Shown here piece after piece: positions 34,774 to 44,641 of a stretch of DNA of 59,311 nt; position 1 is the stretch's first letter; each line of letters begins with the position of its first letter. The stretch covers positions 1 to 59,311 of the forward strand of contig JAEWQJ010000006.1 of NCBI GenBank assembly GCA_023399215.1. Reading direction: 5' to 3'. The stretch comes from Methanobacteriota archaeon (GTDB taxonomy: Archaea > Halobacteriota > Methanosarcinia > Methanosarcinales > Methanosarcinaceae). Under the pieces are notes generated by a model that searched no databases, had not been told where the DNA came from, and worked only from the letters and a program-made list of their open reading frames with translations. Made by a program: the position numbers and the translations under genes.

Positions 34774-35670
34774 TTAAGTTTTCAGTTGTTTTGGTGCACT
34801 CACATTTACCCATAGATGAAGGTCTCTATAAGGCACACTTTTTTCAGTGTCATTAAAGAGCAGGAACTGAAGCTTCAGATTCTTTCCCTCAAGAGGAGGC
34901 ATAATAGTAACTGGTTCTTCCCAGGTCTCATTATGGGCAAGATTGATATGTTTCACATTTTCCGGAAGGAACAGTGATTTATTATCAAGTGTTACTTCCA
35001 TTGTGTAATTTACAGGCCTGTATTCATGGTTTACAACTCCAACTATAACGGTCCCACTTTGCCCGAGCGTGTAATTTGTAGTATAATTATCTGCTTTTCC
35101 TTCAGGTCCAAGAAGATAGAACTCTGTGAAATGTTCTCCTTCTTTTGGACTCAAAACCACATAAGCTAGAGTTGCTATGGACAGGAGAATGGAAATTATC
35201 AGGAAAACTGTGAGAGCTCTATCCAGCCTTGACTCTGAGGTTTCCATGACCTCGGCTTTGAACGAAAGTGCTGCTGCTTTGAAAGAGATATCAAAAGCCT
35301 CGCTTTCTGGGAGACTTGCCCGTCTAAGATATGCAAGTCCACACATAATAAAGGTAAAAGAGGACAGACTTATGAGAATTGGTAGAGGCCTGATCCCCCA
35401 TGGAGTATAATTAAGACCAAGGCCTATTAATGGAACAACTGCAATACTCAGTCCGAAAGAAAGAGCGGCCCTTTCGATTCCGTCAAGATCAGATTTTGCA
35501 GGAAAAAGAGCTGCAATCAGAGCATACCCTGGCAGAAATAGCACAAGAGGCAATCCAAGTATATTCCGGAACATTGTTTCATTTATTCCAGGAGTGAGCA
35601 CAAAGATATCTGTTAGGAGCACGAGCCCCATAATAATAACCAGATCTGAGGGAATTTTTTTTACAGTCAT
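34774..35670 (-). CDS. DUF1616 membrane protein (copy 2, lone)
   Basis: A 298-residue paralog of the proteins at 32204 and 47603. It has the same hydrophobic first half (LPLVLFLPGYALIAALFPAK), the polar connector, one more membrane segment, and the external domain GEHFTEFYLLGPEGKADNYT, VIVGVVNHEYRPVNYTMEV, KLQFLLFNDTEKSVPYRDLH. Several N-x-T/S sequons lie in the external part. ATG 35670 (MTVKKIPSD) is favoured, with GGATGAT about five bases upstream; ATG 35679 overlaps that site. Unlike the other two copies it has no CPBP gene after it. Confidence 0.8.
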   Translation of the reverse strand: MTVKKIPSDLVIIMGLVLLTDIFVLTPGINETMFRNILGLPLVLFLPGYALIAALFPAKSDLDGIERAALSFGLSIAVVPLIGLGLNYTPWGIRPLPILISLSSFTFIMCGLAYLRRASLPESEAFDISFKAAALSFKAEVMETSESRLDRALTVFLIISILLSIATLAYVVLSPKEGEHFTEFYLLGPEGKADNYTTNYTLGQSGTVIVGVVNHEYRPVNYTMEVTLDNKSLFLPENVKHINLAHNETWEEPVTIMPPLEGKNLKLQFLLFNDTEKSVPYRDLHLWVNVSAPKQLKT

Positions 35671-36551
35671 GCAGATCATCCAGCTTATAATAAAAATTAT
35701 ACTTTTTCCAGTTTCATTTAGGCGAGTAAATATTTTTCTAATCCATTTTATTCTTTCGATCTAATTTTCCAAGATTTAAAAAACTCAGATTTAAAATACT
35801 CAGATTTTTCTCCGATTTTTGTGCCTATCTTTCCGATCCATGCCCATTCTCTGCCATTGTACTACAAAGTACTTTCTTCTTTATTTGTAGCTTCCTTTTT
35901 ATTTCTTTTCCTGAAATTTTTTTTTCAATTTCTCTGGCTGATACTTTTCTAATAGGGTAACTTAATTATTTTATATCGAATATTTTTGATACTGTCTCAC
36001 TTTTTAATAGTTCTCTTCTCATCTAGCTAAGGCAAACTCCGAAATTCGTGTCATCTTCTACAATTTTCTTTATATCTCTTTTCTCAATATTAAAAATTGC
36101 GGCAAGTGGTGACCAGGAATAGTATAGTTTTGAAACTTAAGATACTTCTAAATAAGTTCTCAAGAAGATCCATAAGTTTGCGGGACTGAAATCTTAAAGG
36201 TCTGAGCTTCCGTACTATTGATTCTCAAACTTACTTTTTCATATGTTTATCTATATTTTTAGACTCTGTCAATTAATACAGATTTTCAATAGTCGATGTT
36301 TCAATTGTCCAATTTTATATTTGTACTGGTATAGGGTTGCAGTATGCTGATACTCACTGCATTTTATTTTTTTTAGAGTCGAACTGTCAATAAATTTATA
36401 TATGTATTTTTCCAGAGTTCACTTTAAAAACTAATATTGTGATGATGTTTAAAAGATCTAATTTCTTTCCAGATTTAACAACTTTTAGGATCTTTATATA
36501 TAAACTTACTCTAAATATATATATATAGATATACACTGGGGGTTATCAAGA
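35671..36551. promoter_or_regulatory. Long AT-rich divergent region
   Basis: 881 bases with no gene in any frame that I can support. Near its right end, tttatatataaa (36493-36504) is a clear TATA box and GGGGGTT (36538-36544) a ribosome binding site for the GT2 gene at 36552. A leader of about 30 bases is expected. The rest may be non-coding control sequence or a decayed gene. Confidence 0.5.
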
Positions 36552-37517
36552 ATGAGTGATCAGCTACTTATGGAAAGTGGAACAGGGCCTATAATAAATA
36601 AAAGAAATAAATGTACTATAAGTAGAGCCTCTAAAAATGTCACAGTTGTCCTTTCTGCCTATAATGAAGAAACGTCTATAGGAAGCATTATACTTCTCAC
36701 CAGGCTCTATGCCGATAGGGTGATTGTGGTTGATGATGCCAGTTCAGATCAAACAGCAGATATAGCAAAAAAAGCTGGGGCTGAAGTAATTATAAACAAA
36801 ACTAATAGAGGCAAAGGTGCGTCTCTAGAAACAGGTTTTAAAGCTGCAGTCCGTCTCGGCTCTGATATAATTGTGACAATGGACTCAAGAGGGCGCCATA
36901 ACCCTGAAGACATCCCCAGGCTCATTGACCCGATAATAACAGGAGGTGCAGATGTGGTCAATGGGACTCGATATTTAAACAGTGTGAGCAGGAACACTCC
37001 TGTTTACCGCCGTGTTGGGCAAACGATTCTGGGTCGATTCGCCAATAAAAAATCTGACAAAATTAGAGATTCTCAGGTCAGTTTCCGCGCTTTTATAGCC
37101 TCTAAAAAAGATATTATTCACTTCGATGTCCAGGATCTGGCAATAGAAAGCAAGATGCTTACAGATGCGGACAAATCTAGCCTTCGCATAAAAGAAGTCG
37201 AAATAGGTACCCATTATAACTTTGAAGACCCGGTACAAGCTCCAGTCAAGTATGTTCGTGGAATCCTGAGAACTGTAGCTAGGGATATAAAGGCCAATAA
37301 GCCACTATACTTCTATGCAGTGCCAGGTTTTGCCCTTGCAACATGCGGTTTTTGCATGGGTTTGAAATTTCTTGAAGCCTCTGTGCTTGGAATAGAAAAT
37401 CTTCATTTCTGGTATGTACTTGTAATGATTTTCCTATCTATTTCCGGGGTATATATGACAGTGAAGGGAATTGTAATGCATTCCCTGGTAGAAGTAGCCC
37501 AAACTGAGGTGACATAA
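36552..37517 (+). CDS. GT2 glycosyltransferase with altered DxD motif
   Basis: A 321-residue GT-A protein of the dolichyl-phosphate sugar synthase-like group. Order: VVLSAYNEETSIGSI (about residues 31-45), VIVVDDASSDQTADIA, NRGKGASLETGF, then the site where DxD should be, which reads TMDSRGRHNPEDIP (D-S-R instead of D-x-D), and DSQVSFRAF where the family has DSQSGFRA. Two membrane segments near 252-275 and 285-308 close the protein. The paralog at 49402 keeps DSDGQH and DSQSGFRAY. The changes suggest weakened metal binding or a non-catalytic role. Good TATA box upstream. Confidence 0.85.
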   Translation: MSDQLLMESGTGPIINKRNKCTISRASKNVTVVLSAYNEETSIGSIILLTRLYADRVIVVDDASSDQTADIAKKAGAEVIINKTNRGKGASLETGFKAAVRLGSDIIVTMDSRGRHNPEDIPRLIDPIITGGADVVNGTRYLNSVSRNTPVYRRVGQTILGRFANKKSDKIRDSQVSFRAFIASKKDIIHFDVQDLAIESKMLTDADKSSLRIKEVEIGTHYNFEDPVQAPVKYVRGILRTVARDIKANKPLYFYAVPGFALATCGFCMGLKFLEASVLGIENLHFWYVLVMIFLSISGVYMTVKGIVMHSLVEVAQTEVT

Positions 37518-37727
37518 TACGTATACACAATTACTCAAGATCATACTGTAGGAAAATCGTCAAATATAACATGTTAATATGAAAAAATAAGATACGGAAG
37601 ACGCTTTTAACGGTGCGTGAAATAAACAGGTCAGTTCTCTTTTAGTTCATTTGAACAGGCTTTCTCGGGGTTTCCTTAGTTGGAGCCTGACTTTAAGTTT
37701 TCAGGTATTATTGTTTGAACGAATTTC

Positions 37728-39218
37728 TCAATTTTTGAATTCTCCAATTATCTTTTTCATCTGTGCATCGCTTTTCAAGATATACAGATAGTAAAAACAG
37801 ACAATTACACCGGAAAAGATAACAAGCAATATCTGATTTATTTCTATAATTTTAAGGGCAATAATGATCGTTCCTGCAGGAATAAAGAGAAGAAAATTCG
37901 AAAATACTATTTTCAGGACTCTTGAAGTCTTTACTCCGGCATAGGACATCATCTTTAGGCAAAGGTAACCGTATACCGCAATACCTGACAGTGAAAAAAG
38001 AATTAGTGCCATGCGTGCATTTCCTAGCAAGCCGCCAATTGTAAGTGAGAGGAGGCGTGTTATCAGGTTGAAAAAATTATAATGAAAACCGAAGTGATAT
38101 TTTTCGACTACTACGTATATAGCAGTTAATGGAGAGGAGATAAACCATACAAAAGCCCACAGACTAAGAATCTGGGCGTAGATGCCTGCTTCTGCCCAGG
38201 CTTTTCCGAAAATAACCGTAAAGACGTCCCCGCCGACAATTGTCAGAATAAGTATCGGGAACATACCTATAACCACGAGCAGTCTGAACACATTCTCAAC
38301 AAGGAACGAAAGAGTGCCCTCGGTGAAGGCTCTTGAGGCTCTCTGGAAGAATACCTGTGAAATCGAACCTCCAATGAAACTCATCGGCAGCTGCAGAAGG
38401 CGAAAGCCGAGGGAATAAAAACCTACCACTGCAGGCGTGAAGAAAGCCGAAAGAATAAAAGCAGGAAGCTGCCAGGAGACTGAGTTCATGAGGGCACCCC
38501 ATGTATCTACAAACGAAAACTTGCGGTACTTCTTAAATCCCTCATAGATTTTTTCCCAGCTCAGACTTTTCACAATTAATTTCCTGTCATCTCTCCAGAT
38601 CTGTCCTCCAAGCACAAATGTTGCAATAGATTGACCGGTAAGGCTTCCAACTATCAACCCGCCTGTAATCTTTTCTGTAAACCCCAGGCTTATCTGTGTT
38701 GCAGTACTCGAGAACGAACTGAAAACTCTTGAAAGTGAAAGTCTTTTAAAAAGTTTTGTTCTTGAATTCCAGCTATTCAGTGCAAGAAATAACCCGTTTA
38801 CAAAAATAAAAGGAGGTACAAGCCAAAGATGGTCTCCTATCTGCTGAGAATTTAGGATATTAACTATCGGCTCTTTAAAGTACCATATGGCTGGAAAGGT
38901 TAAACCGGTTACGAACAGCACTGCTAGAAAACTCAGTCCCAATAGGTTTACAGCCTCTTCACTCGATTCAGGTAGCATTATGGAATATTCGTATCTCATG
39001 CAGGCAATGACGCTGATAATACTGGTGATCGAAAGGTACAGAGCCCAAACTCCAAAATCATCAGGTCCATAGAGACGAGTCAATACAGGAGCAGCTAAAA
39101 TTGTAAGTATTTGAGCAAAAGTTGTCCCGCCTGCAAGTGTTAGCACATCAGAAACAAAGCTTTCTTTCTTGCTGTTATCAGACTGCTTCCCTGCTGCATC
39201 TGCTGTTATTTCATCCAT
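37728..39218 (-). CDS. Polysaccharide flippase (Wzx/MATE-like)
   Basis: A 496-residue multi-pass protein with about 12-14 hydrophobic segments. The N-terminal TLAGGTTFAQILTILAAPVL and LTRLYGPDDFGVWALYLSIT are characteristic of oligosaccharide flippases (polysaccharide biosynthesis protein family), and LPESSEEAVNLLGLSFLAVL follows. It likely moves lipid-linked sugars across the membrane. ATG 39218 follows AAGGTAC; an upstream ATG at 39260 would add 14 residues. Transcribed alone, convergent with the GT2 gene. Confidence 0.87.
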   Translation of the reverse strand: MDEITADAAGKQSDNSKKESFVSDVLTLAGGTTFAQILTILAAPVLTRLYGPDDFGVWALYLSITSIISVIACMRYEYSIMLPESSEEAVNLLGLSFLAVLFVTGLTFPAIWYFKEPIVNILNSQQIGDHLWLVPPFIFVNGLFLALNSWNSRTKLFKRLSLSRVFSSFSSTATQISLGFTEKITGGLIVGSLTGQSIATFVLGGQIWRDDRKLIVKSLSWEKIYEGFKKYRKFSFVDTWGALMNSVSWQLPAFILSAFFTPAVVGFYSLGFRLLQLPMSFIGGSISQVFFQRASRAFTEGTLSFLVENVFRLLVVIGMFPILILTIVGGDVFTVIFGKAWAEAGIYAQILSLWAFVWFISSPLTAIYVVVEKYHFGFHYNFFNLITRLLSLTIGGLLGNARMALILFSLSGIAVYGYLCLKMMSYAGVKTSRVLKIVFSNFLLFIPAGTIIIALKIIEINQILLVIFSGVIVCFYYLYILKSDAQMKKIIGEFKN

Positions 39219-39884
39219 TTCCAGTACCTTATAAGAAATTTCCTTTAGAGCTGAACTCAATTTAGTCCTGTATTTTCAAGTTGTTTTTACCTTTGAAAAT
39301 GAAATTATAGGGTATGATATTCTCAAGCTGATGCTGAATATTATACTTTTTTCCCTCTAAGCCCCCCATATAAATAAACACCTTGAAATAAATCTATTGG
39401 TTTCCTTAGTCTATATAACCGTTAACAATTGGAATCATATAATTTCTCCTGACTCCTCCTTTTCTCCTCCGTTGACCTTAAAACTACTCTATCATATTTT
39501 CTCTTTATAAGTTCTGGCGGGATTCCAGTCATAATGAAAATTTTTAACGCAACTTCAGTGTTAGTTTTTAAAGAATTTAGGTTTCAAAGACGATAGTAGC
39601 CACTTTATCTATCTCAAACCCCTTCAAAATTGAAAAAAGTTATTAATCATACCTGTTTTCGGCGTCGATTAATATTATTTTGATTTGTTAAAATATTTAG
39701 TGTTAATTTGATCGTGTTAATTTGATCATGTTAACTTGTTTAGTGTTAACTTGACCAGTGTTAGCTGGAGTTCTGTCAATTTATTTATTGTTAATTTTTA
39801 TGTTATCTTACTTATGTAGAGAAATTAATATATTTTAGTGCCTCTGTGACTCTCAACTGATTTCGATCTCGTACCTGGATTTTT
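39219..39884. other. Spacer with degenerate 14-15-bp tandem repeats
   Basis: 666 bases without a gene. gtgttaatttgatc is repeated about five times with drift (39700-39713, 39714-39727, 39728-39742, 39743-39757, then 39758 on), forming runs of gtTAA motifs downstream of the deacetylase gene. Confidence 0.6.
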
Positions 39885-40931
39885 TCAATATCGTGGTTCA
39901 ATATTGGTAGACCACCAGTTATATATTTCCTCCCCACTTGCAAGCCAGGCTTTTTTGCCGGAAACATATTTGAGGAATTTTTCGTAGTATTTAAGGCCTT
40001 CTCCATCAATGGATGTATTGTTGTGCCATAGAATTGTGATTACACCATTATACTGTTCGACTTTATCAACAAGACTTTTTGTGAGTTCCCAGGCCGTTTT
40101 AACGTCAAGTCGCATGTAACTTCTTAATAACGTCCGGTCCATAACTATGAGAGGCAGCTCAATGATATCTATTTGTTTTCCGGTGTTTATATTATATGGC
40201 CTGAAAGGATGGCACATACCATTTCTAAAGCCTGCACAATCCGAATACCCAAATGTTGTGTCATACTTAAAGTTTGCTTTGCTTAACAACTCCCACGTAT
40301 CCGGTACTTTAAACCTTAAATAGTGATTCCTGTACCCTATAATTTCCTTACCTAATACTTTTTCAAGTCTCTGCTTTTTTTCCTTTATATCTTCCAAACT
40401 GCTGTAAGACTCATGCCCTCCATGCAACCCTACTTCCCAACCATGAGTGGATATAAACTTCAATTCGGCTTCGAGATCCTCAATTTCATAATTGAAGTCT
40501 TTCTCTCCAGGTCTCAAGGCCAGAAAATAAAAGCTGGATTTTGCATTATATTTTGCCTCCAGCTCCATTATTTCTCTAAGATTCCAGTAAGGGTTAAACT
40601 TTTTGCAAATTCTACAAAAAGGTGTCTTTATAGCATCTGTTAAATTTCCTTTAGCAAAGGCTTTGGCAGTTCCAATGATCGTGTAGATCTTTTCCGGATA
40701 TATCACATCAATATCATGAGTAAGGCAGACTGCGAATTTTTTTCCGTCTGGATACTCAGGGTGTAACCCGTTTTCTACCAGAAATCTGGAAACACTAGGA
40801 TCAAAAATATTCCTCTGGCTGCTTAAATAGTACGGAAACCTATTGTACTGGTCAGAAAAGGTCAAATTGTATTCTTCTCTTTTGCTAAATAGCTCCCAGA
40901 GTTCCTTATTTTGTTTCAGTTTCTCAATCAT
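39885..40931 (-). CDS. Polysaccharide deacetylase family protein (CE4-like)
   Basis: A 348-residue cytosolic protein with a NodB-like fold. Metal and catalytic motifs: FAVCLTHDIDVIYP (Asp pair), WEVGLHGGHESYSS (His-x3-4-His), and a late ITILWHNNTSIDGEG. There is no signal peptide or membrane segment, so it may act on a lipid- or nucleotide-linked sugar in the cytoplasm. Last gene of the five-gene sugar operon, 57 bases after the dehydrogenase. The specific substrate is unknown. Confidence 0.8.
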   Translation of the reverse strand: MIEKLKQNKELWELFSKREEYNLTFSDQYNRFPYYLSSQRNIFDPSVSRFLVENGLHPEYPDGKKFAVCLTHDIDVIYPEKIYTIIGTAKAFAKGNLTDAIKTPFCRICKKFNPYWNLREIMELEAKYNAKSSFYFLALRPGEKDFNYEIEDLEAELKFISTHGWEVGLHGGHESYSSLEDIKEKKQRLEKVLGKEIIGYRNHYLRFKVPDTWELLSKANFKYDTTFGYSDCAGFRNGMCHPFRPYNINTGKQIDIIELPLIVMDRTLLRSYMRLDVKTAWELTKSLVDKVEQYNGVITILWHNNTSIDGEGLKYYEKFLKYVSGKKAWLASGEEIYNWWSTNIEPRY

Positions 40932-40988
40932 CTTTCATCCTTTTTCCAGATTTTAAAGCCTGAGCTAGTTTTTTAAATTAATTTTAGT

Positions 40989-42416
40989 TTACATTAATAA
41001 ATGTTCGTTTTTATCGCCTCTCCCAATCCCTTTGTAGACAAATCCCTTACTAATAAATTCGTCCGGTTCAATTACATTTCTTCCATCTACAATAACTGGT
41101 TTTTCTTTGCCTGTAATTTTCTTTACCCAATCAACCTTTATATCAGAGTATGCACTGTGCCCTGCAAGAATAACCACAGCATCCGCGTCTCTGATAACAT
41201 TTTCAAGATTATCTGAAATCTCAATTCCTGGATAGTTCACAACATAAGGGTCGTGCACAGTAACTGTCGCACCTGCCTTAAGGCAGAGGTCCCTGTAAGG
41301 TTCTGAAGGCGTGTTCCTCGCATCATCCGAGTCCCGGATGAAAGCCCAGCCGAGCATTGCAATCTTTGAGCCTTTCATCTCCTTTCCAATTCTTTTAAGA
41401 GCTGCAACAGTCAGGTTGTACATGTGAACAGGCATGAAATCGTTGACTTTTCTTGCGAGCACGTAGATTGAGTCTGCACCTTCCGGATAGTCAAGCTGCC
41501 CATTACCTATCTTAACTCCTCTCTCCAGGTGGTATGTATCCTTTGTAAGGCAGTGACCTCCAACGCCTGCTCCTGGCCAGAGTATAGCTCTTGTAATACC
41601 TTCTCCTTTTAAACTGTCTACTCCAGTCCTTACATCGTACACGTTTATGCCCATGGCTTCACAGTAAAGGGCAAGCTGGTTGATTGCTGCAATCTGAAGG
41701 TCGCGGAAAGTATTCTCTGCAGTTTTCGTTACCTCGGCTGCGGTTGCACTCATAGGAATTACTTTCCCTACAGTCAATACAGGAGAATATAGCTCGATAG
41801 CCCGCCTGGTACTTGCTTCGTTTATGCCGCCCACGATTCTATCATGTTCTCTGATATTCTTTAAAAGTCTGCCTACCATCACTCTTTCAGGGGCATGGGC
41901 AAGGGCAAAGTCTTCTCCGGCTTTCAGGCCTGATTCTTCCTCAAGAATCTGTTTTGCCATACCTTCGGTTGTGCCAGGAGTAATTGTGGACTCAAGAACT
42001 ACGAGCATTCCTGGTTTCAGGTATTTTCCTACGTTTCTTATACCTTCAATGAGTGCGGAAAAGTCAGGTTCCAAATCTTTAGGATTTGCAAAAGGAGTCT
42101 GGATTGCAAGCGTGACGGCATCAAGTTCTGATATCCTTGAAAAGTCGGGCGTACACTCAAACCTGCCGGCTTTTACAACTTTGTTAATAAGGTCTTCTAG
42201 GCCGGGCTCTTCTCCTTTTAGAGGGCTCTCTCCATGGTTGAGCATACTAATCTTGTAACTTGAACTTTTTGAATTGCGCTGGAAGCCAAGAACTTTATTG
42301 AAACATGGGGCATCTGCGAAAAGAACCGCTGAAGGAATACCTACATAGCCCATTCCAATTACTCCAATTTTTTTGATCGGGCCTCTTTCCTTGAAAAGTT
42401 TTTCTAATTTACTCAT
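40989..42416 (-). CDS. UDP-N-acetyl-sugar 6-dehydrogenase (WbpA/WecC-like)
   Basis: A 475-residue NAD-dependent dehydrogenase oxidising C6 of a UDP-sugar to the uronic acid. Rossmann loop KKIGVIGMGYVGIPSAVLFA, central TKTAENTFRDLQIAAINQLA, active-site Cys in PGAGVGGHCLTKDTYHLE, and C-terminal domain ALLGWAF-type segment KIAMLGWAFIRDSDDARNTP. The family includes UDP-ManNAc and UDP-GlcNAc dehydrogenases. ATG 42416 (MSKLEK) is preferred over GTG 42425. Second to last gene in the operon with the WbpD/E/B-like genes, which fits the WbpA step. Confidence 0.9.
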   Translation of the reverse strand: MSKLEKLFKERGPIKKIGVIGMGYVGIPSAVLFADAPCFNKVLGFQRNSKSSSYKISMLNHGESPLKGEEPGLEDLINKVVKAGRFECTPDFSRISELDAVTLAIQTPFANPKDLEPDFSALIEGIRNVGKYLKPGMLVVLESTITPGTTEGMAKQILEEESGLKAGEDFALAHAPERVMVGRLLKNIREHDRIVGGINEASTRRAIELYSPVLTVGKVIPMSATAAEVTKTAENTFRDLQIAAINQLALYCEAMGINVYDVRTGVDSLKGEGITRAILWPGAGVGGHCLTKDTYHLERGVKIGNGQLDYPEGADSIYVLARKVNDFMPVHMYNLTVAALKRIGKEMKGSKIAMLGWAFIRDSDDARNTPSEPYRDLCLKAGATVTVHDPYVVNYPGIEISDNLENVIRDADAVVILAGHSAYSDIKVDWVKKITGKEKPVIVDGRNVIEPDEFISKGFVYKGIGRGDKNEHLLM

Positions 42417-42511
42417 GTTTATCACTTACTAAATTGTTTTTTCAGATCTTTTCAAACCTTTCTCATTTTCAAAAGTTTTCGAGATTTTACTTTTTCAGAG
42501 TCTTTTCCGGA

Positions 42512-43450
42512 TTATTGTCCTACTTCAATTAATCTTTCTTCCTGGTAGGATTTTATAGCTGCCATTGCTACTTCAAGGGCATGTTTTCCGTCTTCTCCGC
42601 AGGGGTTCGGTTTTTTACCCTTTGTAGCACAATCTATGAAATAAGTGAGTTCATTTTTCAGGGGTTCGCTATTTTCTACTTTAGCTTTCCTTATCCATTC
42701 ATTATCGTGTAACTGTACTGTCTGATTAATATAGTCCAGATAGGCAACTCCCTTAACTCCAATCGCTGTTAACTGCCTTATCTTGTGCGGAGTCAGCCAG
42801 TTTGTTTCCACAACCCCTGCAAAATTATGGTCCATACGCAGGATAATTGAGGCGTGATCTTCAAATGAGTGGATGTCAGCACCTGCAATTGCATAAACAC
42901 TATTTATTTTCTTGCCGTAAAGATATGAGATCACATCTATATCATGGACGCCAATATCCAGGATTACTCCCACATCTCTTATTCTTGGGTTATAAGGCCC
43001 TACTCGTTTGGTTGAAATTGAGACTATCTTTCCCAAAATGCCTGAATCTATAATCTCTTTGAGTTTTATAACTGCAGGATTAAAGCGCTCGATGTGCCCA
43101 ACCATAAGGATTTTTCCCGCTTTTTGTGCAGCTGCTATCATCAGGTCCGCGTTTTCAGTCGTATCTGCAATCGGCTTTTCTACAAGAACATGTACGCCTG
43201 CCTCAAGAGCATCAAGTACGACCTGCTTATGCAGTTTGGTGGGCACAACTACACTTACTGCATCAAGCCCTTCGGCTAACATTTTCTTATAATCTGTAAA
43301 GGCTTTGGTCTTGAACTGTGTAGCCATTGCTTCAACACGCTTCTGGTCTACATCCGAGATTCCGGCAAGCTCCACGTCATTCATTTCACTGTAAATCCTT
43401 ACGTGGTTCTGTCCCATAGCACCTGTACCTATTACTCCTACTCTAATCAA
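42512..43450 (-). CDS. Gfo/Idh/MocA oxidoreductase (WbpB-like)
   Basis: A 312-residue NAD-binding oxidoreductase. Rossmann loop IRVGVIGTGAMGQNHVRIYS, EKPIADTTENADLMIAAA, and the catalytic region DIGVHDIDVISYLYG. In the Wbp-type pathway this protein oxidises C3 of UDP-GlcNAcA. TTG 43450 is chosen because GGAAGTGAG lies about seven bases upstream and the product then starts MIRVGVIG, the common form; GTG 43459 overlaps that site. 45 bases after the aminotransferase gene. Confidence 0.88.
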   Translation of the reverse strand: MIRVGVIGTGAMGQNHVRIYSEMNDVELAGISDVDQKRVEAMATQFKTKAFTDYKKMLAEGLDAVSVVVPTKLHKQVVLDALEAGVHVLVEKPIADTTENADLMIAAAQKAGKILMVGHIERFNPAVIKLKEIIDSGILGKIVSISTKRVGPYNPRIRDVGVILDIGVHDIDVISYLYGKKINSVYAIAGADIHSFEDHASIILRMDHNFAGVVETNWLTPHKIRQLTAIGVKGVAYLDYINQTVQLHDNEWIRKAKVENSEPLKNELTYFIDCATKGKKPNPCGEDGKHALEVAMAAIKSYQEERLIEVGQ

Positions 43451-43495
43451 AAGTCTCACTTCCTGGTTCTGAGAATGCGATAGCTGAAAAACTAA

Positions 43496-44578
43496 TCAAT
43501 CCTTTGCATAAAATTCTTTGGTTGCTTCAATTATTTCCTGCAAATCGGTTATGGATAATGCAGGGTGTACAGGGAGAGAAATAACCTCTTCTGCTGCCTT
43601 TTCTGATACAGGTAAGGAATCTTTGTATCCAAGCTCCTTGTAGACAGGTTGCTTGTGAATAGTTATCGGATAATAGACTCCCGTTCCGATTTCCTTCTCT
43701 TTCAGGAAAGCTGCCAGTTGATCTCTCTTTTGTGCCCTAACCGTATACTGGTGGAACACATGGGTGTCGTTGGCTCTTATTACTGGAGGTGCAATTTCTG
43801 ATATACTTTTTAACCCTGCTGAGAGAATCTCTGCGTTTTTCTGCCTGGTTGCGGTAAATCCATCCAGCTTTCCAAGCTGTACAAGTCCGATTGCAGCTGC
43901 AATATCAGTCATGCGCAGGTTGAAACCCAGCATTTCATGCAGATATCTGACTTTTGAGCCATGGCCCCGAATCATTTTTGCTTTCTCTGCAATTTCCTTA
44001 TCGTCTGTAGTGAGCATTCCACCTTCGCTTGTTGTCATATTTTTAGTAGGGTAAAAGCTGAATGCTCCTGTTCCGAAGCTTCCCACCTTTTTCCCAAGGC
44101 ATTCTGCGCCATGGGACTGGCAGGCATCCTCAATTACAATAAGCTTATTATCTTCTGCAATTTCCATTATGGCTTTCATGTCTGCAGGGTGCCCATAGAG
44201 GTGGACAGGCAAAATAGCTCTGGTTTTTGGAGTTATTTTCTCCTGAACTTTTTCAGGATCTATATTATATGTATCTGATTCGATATCTGCAAAAACAGGT
44301 TTTGCCCCGGTATAAAGGACGCTGTTTGCTGTTGCAATAAAACTGAAGGGACTTGTAATCACTTCATCTCCTTTTCCTATGCCATGGGCAAGAAGCGAGA
44401 CGTGCAAAGCTGCAGTGCCAGAGCTCACAGCAACTCCATACTCACAACCAGTGTATTCAGAAAAAGCAAGTTCAAATTCTTCGACTTTCGGGCCCTGTGC
44501 AATCATTCCTGATCTAAGGACCTCTGTTACTGCATCAATCTCTTCCTTACCCATCAGGGGCTTGGCAATTGGAATCAT
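43496..44578 (-). CDS. DegT/DnrJ/EryC1 sugar aminotransferase (WbpE-like)
   Basis: A 360-residue PLP enzyme transferring an amino group to a keto sugar nucleotide. Motifs: IPIAKPLMGKEEIDAV, SSGTAALHVSLLA, IEDACQSHGAE (PLP ring and phosphate contacts), the internal aldimine Lys in FSFYPTKNMTTSEGGML, and GFNLRMTDIAAAIGLVQL. Position between the acetyltransferase and the Gfo/Idh gene fits the C3-amination step of UDP-diacetamido-uronic acid synthesis. Confidence 0.92.
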   Translation of the reverse strand: MIPIAKPLMGKEEIDAVTEVLRSGMIAQGPKVEEFELAFSEYTGCEYGVAVSSGTAALHVSLLAHGIGKGDEVITSPFSFIATANSVLYTGAKPVFADIESDTYNIDPEKVQEKITPKTRAILPVHLYGHPADMKAIMEIAEDNKLIVIEDACQSHGAECLGKKVGSFGTGAFSFYPTKNMTTSEGGMLTTDDKEIAEKAKMIRGHGSKVRYLHEMLGFNLRMTDIAAAIGLVQLGKLDGFTATRQKNAEILSAGLKSISEIAPPVIRANDTHVFHQYTVRAQKRDQLAAFLKEKEIGTGVYYPITIHKQPVYKELGYKDSLPVSEKAAEEVISLPVHPALSITDLQEIIEATKEFYAKD

Positions 44579-44641
44579 TTTGGAACCTCTTTTAATAATC
44601 TTGATAAAACTAATCTTACTTAATCTTGATTTTTTATGAAT

